From Blautia hominis (GTDB taxonomy: Bacteria; Bacillota; Clostridia; Lachnospirales; Lachnospiraceae), in contig NQOF01000002.1 in the NCBI GenBank assembly GCA_002270465.1, positions 930,001 to 994,000 of the forward strand: DNA of 64,000 nt. The letters run 5' to 3'. The position numbers were made by a program, and so were the translations under genes. Shown in pieces: positions 59,337-64,000 of the stretch. Every line of letters begins with the position of its first letter. Positions within the stretch are counted from its first letter, which is position 1. The notes below the pieces were generated by a model. That model did not search any database and was not told the DNA's origin. It worked only from the letters and a program-made list of their open reading frames with translations.

Positions 59337-60386
59337 ATGAATAATCAAAATTACAGGCAGAATTCTAAAAATCCTGCCGGAAAGCCCGGGGCAGACGAGC
59401 CGCAGCAGGCCAATCACCGCCAGGGCGGTTTAAACAAGACCAGCTTCCGGCAAAATGGTCCCGGTTATCCCCAGGGAAACCAGCAGCCCTATCACGCCGG
59501 CCCGCAGCCCGGTTCCCAGACAGAATCCACGGCTTATCCGAACAACTCCCCGTCTGGTTCCCGGCCATTTCAGAACAGTCCTCAGCAGGGCAAGACGTCC
59601 CGCCCAAATAGTTCCCAGCAGGGAAATACATCGAATCAAAATGGTCCGCAGAAGGGAAATGCTTCTTATGCTAACGGCTCCCAACAAGGAAATCCCCCCT
59701 ACCCAAATGGGCCGCAGCAAGGAATCCCACCTTATCCAAACGGCTCACAGCAGGGAAATGCCTCTTATGCTAATGGCTCCCAACAAGGAAATACACCCTA
59801 CTCAAATGGCCCACAGCAGGGAGCCTCACCTTATCCAAGCGGCCCGCAGCAGGGAACCCCGCCTTACCAAAACGGCACACAGCAGGGAACCCCGCCTTAC
59901 CAAAACGGCCCGCAGCAGGGAACTCCACCCTACCAAAACGGCCCGCAGCAGGGAACCCCGCCTTACCAAAACGGCCCGCAGCAGGGAACTCCGCCTTACC
60001 AAAACGGCCCGCAGCAGGGAATTCCGCCTTACCAATCCGGGCCGCAGGCATACGGACAGTACCAGCAAAATGCGCAGCAGCAGGGAAATACACAGCAGCA
60101 GAGCAATTCACAGGATAACTGGATGAACAATCCTAATCTGAAAGGCATGGACCCGGAAAAACTAAAAATGCTCAACAATATAGCAAATCAGGGCAGTCAG
60201 AAGGGAATGAATGAATTGATGCCCTTTCTTATGTCAGCAGTTTCACAGAACAAAAATCAACCCGGGGGACTTGATTTTTCGCGTCAGGAGATGGACACCA
60301 TAATAGAGGTATTAAAAATGGGAAAATCACCGGAAGAGGTGTCCCGCATCAACCGTATGATGCAGATCGTTAAAATGATGCATTGA
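59337..60386 (+). CDS. Protein with 14 tandem 11-residue GPQQG repeats
   Basis: The 349-residue protein has three parts. A polar N-terminus rich in Asn, Gln, Gly and Pro covers residues 1 to about 79. Fourteen tandem 11-residue repeats with consensus NGPQQGTPPYQ follow (59574-60035 on the DNA). The conserved helical C-terminus of about 100 residues (LNNIANQGSQKGMNELMPFL, RQEMDTIIEVLKMGKSPEEV) ends VSRINRMMQIVKMMH. ACGGAGG precedes the ATG. No signal peptide or membrane span is seen. The array looks like a disordered or spore-coat-like linker; the C-terminus may be the functional part. It is the second gene of an operon with the 110-residue protein. Confidence 0.7.
   Translation: MNNQNYRQNSKNPAGKPGADEPQQANHRQGGLNKTSFRQNGPGYPQGNQQPYHAGPQPGSQTESTAYPNNSPSGSRPFQNSPQQGKTSRPNSSQQGNTSNQNGPQKGNASYANGSQQGNPPYPNGPQQGIPPYPNGSQQGNASYANGSQQGNTPYSNGPQQGASPYPSGPQQGTPPYQNGTQQGTPPYQNGPQQGTPPYQNGPQQGTPPYQNGPQQGTPPYQNGPQQGIPPYQSGPQAYGQYQQNAQQQGNTQQQSNSQDNWMNNPNLKGMDPEKLKMLNNIANQGSQKGMNELMPFLMSAVSQNKNQPGGLDFSRQEMDTIIEVLKMGKSPEEVSRINRMMQIVKMMH
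59574..60035 (+). repeat. 33-bp tandem repeat array, 14 units
   Basis: Exactly fourteen 33-bp units (462 bp) encode the 11-residue repeats. The early units have drifted (NGSQQGNASYA, NGPQKGNASYA), while units 11 to 13 encode identical NGPQQGTPPYQ with few silent changes, so the array has recently grown at its 3' side. Unit number is likely to vary between strains. Confidence 0.9.
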
Positions 60387-60417
60387 TATAACCGGGACGC
60401 AGGTCTGCGCCTTCATT

Positions 60418-60454
60418 AAAAACAGCCGTCCGGCATACAATACCGGACGGCTGT
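60418..60454 (-). terminator. Terminator of cinA
   Basis: The 12-bp stem ACAGCCGTCCGG / CCGGACGGCTGT with a 9-nt loop and TTTTTA after it on the minus strand, 59 bp past the cinA stop. Confidence 0.85.
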
Positions 60455-60512
60455 CTGTACAGCTGCTATTCTCTTACGTTCAGCGTCTTAACGGCACAGA
60501 CCTGCCGAACCG

Positions 60513-61793
60513 TTACGCTTTCTCTTCATTGCGGCGCTCAAAATTTTCCAAAATACACTCTCTTAAAAGGATCAGTGCATACGTTGCTGCCTGCTCCCTG
60601 ATCTTGCTGCGGTCTCCGCCAAAGTGGAATTCCCGCACCACAGTCTTTCCTTTTAAACAACATCCGATAAATACTGTGCCCACAGGAGCCTGCTCGGTAC
60701 CGCCGTCCGGCCCGGCAAATCCGGTAATGGAGACTGCGGCATCGGAGCCAGTGACGAAGCATCCGCCTTTTGCCATTTCCTTTGCGCATTTTTCGCTGAC
60801 TGCCCCATATTCCTTCAGGGTACTTTTCTTTACCATGACGTATTTTCTCTTAGCCCGGTTGGTGTATGTGACGAATCCTTGTTTCAGTACATCAGAAGCG
60901 CCCGGTACATCCACGATCCTGGCTGACAGGGCACCGCCTGTGCAGGATTCTACGGTGGTCAGGGAAATATCCTGGTTTCGGAGCAGGTCCACCACAGCAC
61001 ACTCCAGGGACTTATCCTCGTCGGTGGTGTAGATATTGGCACCAAATCGCACCTTCAGTTCACGCACAACCGGTTTGATCAGCTTTCTTGCCGCTTTATC
61101 ATTTTCCGCCTTGGCTGTCACACGCAGGTGTACCTCCCCTGTCTTGGCGTATGTGGCTATCGTCGGGTTGGACTGCTTCTCGATCAGATCTGCAATATCT
61201 GTCTCCACCTGGCTCTCACCAATGCCGCAGACCTTGACCATCTCGGAGGCGATCACTTCCGGCTGCTTTTTCCTGAGATAAGGATAGATCTTATCCTCAA
61301 ACATGGGGATCAGTTCGTTCGGCGGACCGGGAAGCAGGATCAGAATGGTTTTGTTTTCCTCCATGATGATCCCCGGTGCAGTTCCGTTTTCATTGTCCAC
61401 TGCAATGGCCCCCTCCGGGAGAAGTGCCTGCTTCCAGTTGTTTTCTGTGATCTTGGTGCCCGGATGGCTTCTCACATAGTTTTCCATATAGGCCTGGATG
61501 CGCTCTCTGGAGTGTTTATCCTCTGCCAGCTTTTTCCCCATAACCTTTGCAGCCACCTCTTTTGTCATGTCATCTTTGGTCGGCCCGAGGCCGCCGCAGA
61601 GAATCACCACATCCGAACGATTTACCGCGGTCTGGATCGTCTCCTCCAGACGTTTGTCATTGTCACCCACAATACTCTGATGATACATAGAAAGCCCAAG
61701 GGCGGCACATTTTTTTGCCAGGTAGGCCCCATTCGTATTCACAATATTGCCCAACAGCAACTCTGTTCCCACACATATTAATTCCGCTGTCAT
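60513..61793 (-). CDS. cinA: CinA, competence/damage-inducible protein
   Basis: The 426-residue protein has an N-terminal MoCF-like domain (ICVGTELLLGNIVNTNGAYL, VILCGGLGPTKDDMTKEVAA) and a C-terminal nicotinamide-nucleotide amidase domain (TVESCTGGALSARIVDVPGA, SITGFAGPDGGTEQAPVGTV). It cleaves pyridine nucleotide waste and in some bacteria is linked to competence. Length is as expected for the two-domain form. It lies at the end of the rpoZ-rimO-pgsA-cinA run; a 45-bp gap separates it from pgsA. Confidence 0.95.
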   Translation of the reverse strand: MTAELICVGTELLLGNIVNTNGAYLAKKCAALGLSMYHQSIVGDNDKRLEETIQTAVNRSDVVILCGGLGPTKDDMTKEVAAKVMGKKLAEDKHSRERIQAYMENYVRSHPGTKITENNWKQALLPEGAIAVDNENGTAPGIIMEENKTILILLPGPPNELIPMFEDKIYPYLRKKQPEVIASEMVKVCGIGESQVETDIADLIEKQSNPTIATYAKTGEVHLRVTAKAENDKAARKLIKPVVRELKVRFGANIYTTDEDKSLECAVVDLLRNQDISLTTVESCTGGALSARIVDVPGASDVLKQGFVTYTNRAKRKYVMVKKSTLKEYGAVSEKCAKEMAKGGCFVTGSDAAVSITGFAGPDGGTEQAPVGTVFIGCCLKGKTVVREFHFGGDRSKIREQAATYALILLRECILENFERRNEEKA

Positions 61794-61838
61794 AAGTCTC
61801 TCTCCTTCCCAGGCAGCATAGCCGAAGTTTCTCTTTCT

Positions 61839-62381
61839 TTAGTCCTGCATGCTTAACACACTTTTGTTCTTCATAATATAATCCACAAGAGAAATCAGGG
61901 TGAGCGCAACTGCGATTACCACAAAAATCTGGATCAGGATCTGGAATGCCTGATTCTGGATATCCATGATCATGAGAATGATCATGATCATCTGTGAAAC
62001 GGTTTTGAATTTGCCCCAGTAACTGGCAGCGATCACAATGCCGTTGTCCGCAGCCACCAGACGGAAACCGCTGATGATGAACTCACGGGCTATGATAACA
62101 ATGGTGATCCAGGCCGGCAGTTCACCCAGGCCGGTAAAGCAGATCAGAGCGGAGCAGACTAACAGCTTGTCTGCCAGCGGGTCCATGAACTTGCCGAAGT
62201 TTGTCACCAGATTATCTCTCCTTGCCAGATATCCGTCCAGGGTATCTGTGAGACTGGCAACAATAAAGATAGCCAGAGCGATCCACTTTCCGGCACTGCC
62301 TGCAATATCATACATTAAAAAAGCCACAAAGAACGGAATCATAACGACTCTTGCGATCGTCAGTTTATTCGGTGTATTCAT
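61839..62381 (-). CDS. pgsA: Phosphatidylglycerophosphate synthase
   Basis: The 180-residue membrane enzyme transfers a phosphatidyl group from CDP-diacylglycerol to glycerol-3-phosphate, the first step to phosphatidylglycerol. The CDP-alcohol phosphotransferase motif (DG-x2-AR-x8-G-x3-D-x3-D) is present as DGYLARRDNLVTNFGKFMD followed by PLADK. Four or five membrane spans follow or precede it. Its start overlaps the rimO stop by 17 bp, so it is in the rimO operon. Confidence 0.95.
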   Translation of the reverse strand: MNTPNKLTIARVVMIPFFVAFLMYDIAGSAGKWIALAIFIVASLTDTLDGYLARRDNLVTNFGKFMDPLADKLLVCSALICFTGLGELPAWITIVIIAREFIISGFRLVAADNGIVIAASYWGKFKTVSQMIMIILMIMDIQNQAFQILIQIFVVIAVALTLISLVDYIMKNKSVLSMQD

Positions 62382-63705
62382 CTTTTAACTCTCCTATCAA
62401 ATCATATTCCAGAGCGCCGGTTATATGCACCATGCACAAATCTCCTGAGATAAGCTCCGTATCCGTATTGACAAAAATATAACCGTCCACACCCGGTGCA
62501 TCACCGTATGTGCGGCCCACATAAGCATTTTCCTCCGCCACCTTGCCTTCAATCATGACCTTAACTTCCGTGTGGATCTTATCCTGGCCCTTATCCAGGG
62601 AAATCTCCTGCTGAAGCTCCATAAGCTCTGCCTGGCGGTCCTTTTTCACTTCCTCGTCAATCTGATCCGGCATAACAGCCGCAGGGGTATCCTCCTCCGG
62701 CGAATAGGTAAAGACACCGAGCCTGTCAAACTCTATCTCATCAATAAAGTTCATCAGCTCCTCATGCTCCTGCTGCGTCTCCCCCGGAAATCCGGTGATC
62801 AGCGTGGTGCGCAGTACAATATCTGGAATCTCCCGTCTGAGAAGTGAGATCATATCCACAAGCTCCTGTCTGGTGGTGCGCCTTCCCATACGTTTTAAGA
62901 TCCTGTCGTTGCAGTGCTGTATGGGCAGATCCAGATAATGGCAGATTTTCGGCTCCTCCTTCATCACTTGGATCAGTTCGGGATAGATTTCTTCGGGATA
63001 ACAGTAGAGCACACGGATCCAGGCAATACCCGGGATACGGCACAGCTCTTTTAAAAGCTTGTGCAGTGATTTCTCCCCGTACAGATCACAGCCGTATATG
63101 GTTGTCTCCTGCGCCACTATGACCAGTTCCTTGACGCCCTGCTCTGCCATATATTCAGCCTGTTTTACCAGTTTTTCCATGGGCACGCTGCGGTATCTGC
63201 CCCTGAGTTTCGGGATGATGCAGTAGGTACAATGCTTGTCACACCCCTCCGCAATCTTCAGGTATTCGTAGCAGCCCCCTGTGGTGATCATCCTCTTTGT
63301 ATCCACATCCGGCAGATAGGAGATATCCTTGAATTCCAGGTATTTTTCTCCCTCAAAAGCTTTATCAAGTGCCTCAATGATATCATCAAAGCTTGTGGTC
63401 CCCAGAACGGCATCCACCTCAGGGATCTCCTTTATGATCTCCTCCTTGTACCGCTGCGCCAGACAGCCTGTCACCAGCAGAACTTTCAGAGAACCTGTCT
63501 CCTTATACTTTGCCATTTCCAGAATGTTGGAAATGCTCTCCTCTTTGGCATCATGGATGAAGGCGCAGGTGTTGACAACCGCCACATCAGCCTCTGTCTC
63601 ATCATTTACGATGGTATAGCCATGCGCCACAAGCATACCCAGCATTTCCTCAGAATCCGCCAGGTTCTTGTCACATCCAAGAGATATAAATAAAACTTTC
63701 CTCAT
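62365..63705 (-). CDS. rimO: Ribosomal protein S12 methylthiotransferase
   Basis: The 446-residue radical SAM enzyme adds a methylthio group to an aspartate of ribosomal protein S12. It has the UPF0004 domain with cluster cysteines in FISLGCDKN, VNTCAFIHD and VTGCLAQRY, the radical SAM site CDKHCTYCIIPKLRGRYRS (about 155-173), and a C-terminal TRAM domain. The start and length are as in the family. It overlaps pgsA, and rpoZ lies upstream. Confidence 0.95.
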   Translation of the reverse strand: MRKVLFISLGCDKNLADSEEMLGMLVAHGYTIVNDETEADVAVVNTCAFIHDAKEESISNILEMAKYKETGSLKVLLVTGCLAQRYKEEIIKEIPEVDAVLGTTSFDDIIEALDKAFEGEKYLEFKDISYLPDVDTKRMITTGGCYEYLKIAEGCDKHCTYCIIPKLRGRYRSVPMEKLVKQAEYMAEQGVKELVIVAQETTIYGCDLYGEKSLHKLLKELCRIPGIAWIRVLYCYPEEIYPELIQVMKEEPKICHYLDLPIQHCNDRILKRMGRRTTRQELVDMISLLRREIPDIVLRTTLITGFPGETQQEHEELMNFIDEIEFDRLGVFTYSPEEDTPAAVMPDQIDEEVKKDRQAELMELQQEISLDKGQDKIHTEVKVMIEGKVAEENAYVGRTYGDAPGVDGYIFVNTDTELISGDLCMVHITGALEYDLIGELKDEYTE

Positions 63706-63733
63706 GCATACTCCTTGTCAGTAATGGTAGAAA

Positions 63734-63759
63734 GGACTGCCCGCATCTGGCGGCAGTCC
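63734..63759 (-). terminator. Hairpin between rpoZ and rimO
   Basis: GGACTGC / GCAGTCC with an inner GCC-type pairing forms a GC-rich hairpin, with TTTCT after it on the minus strand. It would be a weak terminator or attenuator before rimO. Confidence 0.5.
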
Positions 63760-63811
63760 CCGTATCACTCATAACCATAAAAAGTCCGCCAAGCGTACTT
63801 TCTATCATATC

Positions 63812-64000
63812 TTAGTTTTCTTCGTTACCTTCTTCTTCCTCCGGATCTTCCGGCATGATCCTCACCTTGCCCTGATAGATCTCTTCCACGGCTGTGGAAA
63901 GCGGCTTTTTGCCTGAAGAGTGTACCATAGCCTCACGGCCTGCAATAAGCTGTCTGGCTCTTTTGCTGGTAGCCAGTACGACAGAGTAACGGCTGGTGAC
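63812..64000 (-). CDS. rpoZ: RNA polymerase omega subunit, 3' part
   Basis: The window ends inside this gene, so only the last 62 codons are seen. The sequence SRYSVVLATSKRARQLIAGR, then KKPLSTAVEEIYQGKVRIMP, is characteristic of omega. The last about 12 residues are an acidic tail (EDPEEEEGNEEN). Omega helps assemble RNA polymerase. The start codon lies to the right of the window. Confidence 0.92.
   Translation of the reverse strand, partial: VTSRYSVVLATSKRARQLIAGREAMVHSSGKKPLSTAVEEIYQGKVRIMPEDPEEEEGNEEN

Noticed and set aside
59770-60111. Repetitive minus-strand frame across the 33-bp repeat array
   Set aside because: A repeat unit with a length divisible by 3 keeps all frames open; only the plus frame continues into a conserved C-terminus.
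60480-60512. Possible tiny remnant of the GTTAC element after cinA
   Set aside because: GTAACGGTTC and GAACGTAAG occur in inverted order over 44 bp, but without the internal blocks or a target duplication.
1-64000. CRISPR array, tRNA, rRNA or prophage
   Set aside because: No regularly spaced repeats with unique spacers, no cloverleaf or rRNA-like stretches, and no phage structural or integrase genes were seen. The only tandem array is the coding repeat at 59574-60035.

Overview
The window looks like a chromosomal segment of a Gram-positive, spore-forming, anaerobic Firmicute, most likely a Lachnospiraceae member close to Blautia. This is inference from gene content: an NfnAB-type transhydrogenase pair, a Re-citrate-synthase-type enzyme next to NADP isocitrate dehydrogenase, SpoIIIE/FtsK with a TepA-like protease, a 'chorion class' high-cysteine protein, Rex, and many short Clostridia-type DUF proteins. 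Shine-Dalgarno sites are strong (AGGAGG type) and sigma-A promoters are close to consensus. No rRNA, tRNA, CRISPR array, prophage or complete insertion sequence was seen.

Layout. 0.2-9.6 kb: a DUF2284 protein, a GNAT-DUF3795 fusion, the tail of a lost flavodoxin-like gene, ilvD, and a TetR-controlled pair encoding an MMPL exporter and a secreted coiled-coil protein. 9.6-22.9 kb: acetyltransferase, DEDD exonuclease, a DUF89-DUF4003-sce7726 operon, small membrane and hydrolase genes, a BlaI/BlaR-type pair, a Rex-box-controlled alcohol dehydrogenase, a PP-loop ATPase, a DUF2975-XRE pair, DUF3877 and DUF6054. 23.1-30.8 kb: dapA, a winged-helix AlkX/YcaQ-like protein, a HAD nucleotidase, a nitrilase-family amidohydrolase, two GNATs, a ferritin-like protein, rlmH and an AlkD-like glycosylase. 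30.9-42.2 kb: nfnBA, a zinc-ribbon/TPR membrane protein, ftsK/spoIIIE, uppP, tepA-like, two membrane proteins, yebC and a CorC/HlyC protein. 42.5-49.7 kb: a URO-D-family protein, endoA/mazF-alr-nnr, rex and an ABC-F ATPase. 49.7-55.6 kb: a tetR-ABC exporter operon and the Re-citrate synthase-gntR-icd operon. 55.6-60.4 kb: two divergent subtilases, a Cys/Gly-rich protein, a 52-residue protein and a protein with fourteen 11-residue repeats. 60.5-64 kb: cinA, pgsA, rimO and the 3' part of rpoZ.

Regulation is unusually readable. TetR dyads sit inside both divergent promoters of the MMPL locus. A perfect Rex box lies at the alcohol dehydrogenase start site, and rex itself is in the window. A perfect 24-bp palindrome covers the -10 of the gntR-containing citrate synthase operon. 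A BlaI-type dyad precedes the BlaI/M56 pair, a Fur-box-like palindrome precedes DUF2975-XRE, and a hairpin buries the ribosome binding site of the tepA-like gene.

The most novel signal is a dispersed family of short structured elements: 192 bp at 14.6 kb, and 143 bp at 42.3 and 47.5 kb. Each has 12-bp terminal inverted repeats beginning GTTAC and is flanked by 8-bp direct repeats (two exact, one 7 of 8), so they look like non-autonomous mobile elements. Internal hairpins keep their position while changing sequence, as expected of an element with a conserved folded RNA or DNA form. A possible divergent relative lies in the MMPL leader, and an unrelated 150-bp palindromic element lies at 11.2 kb.
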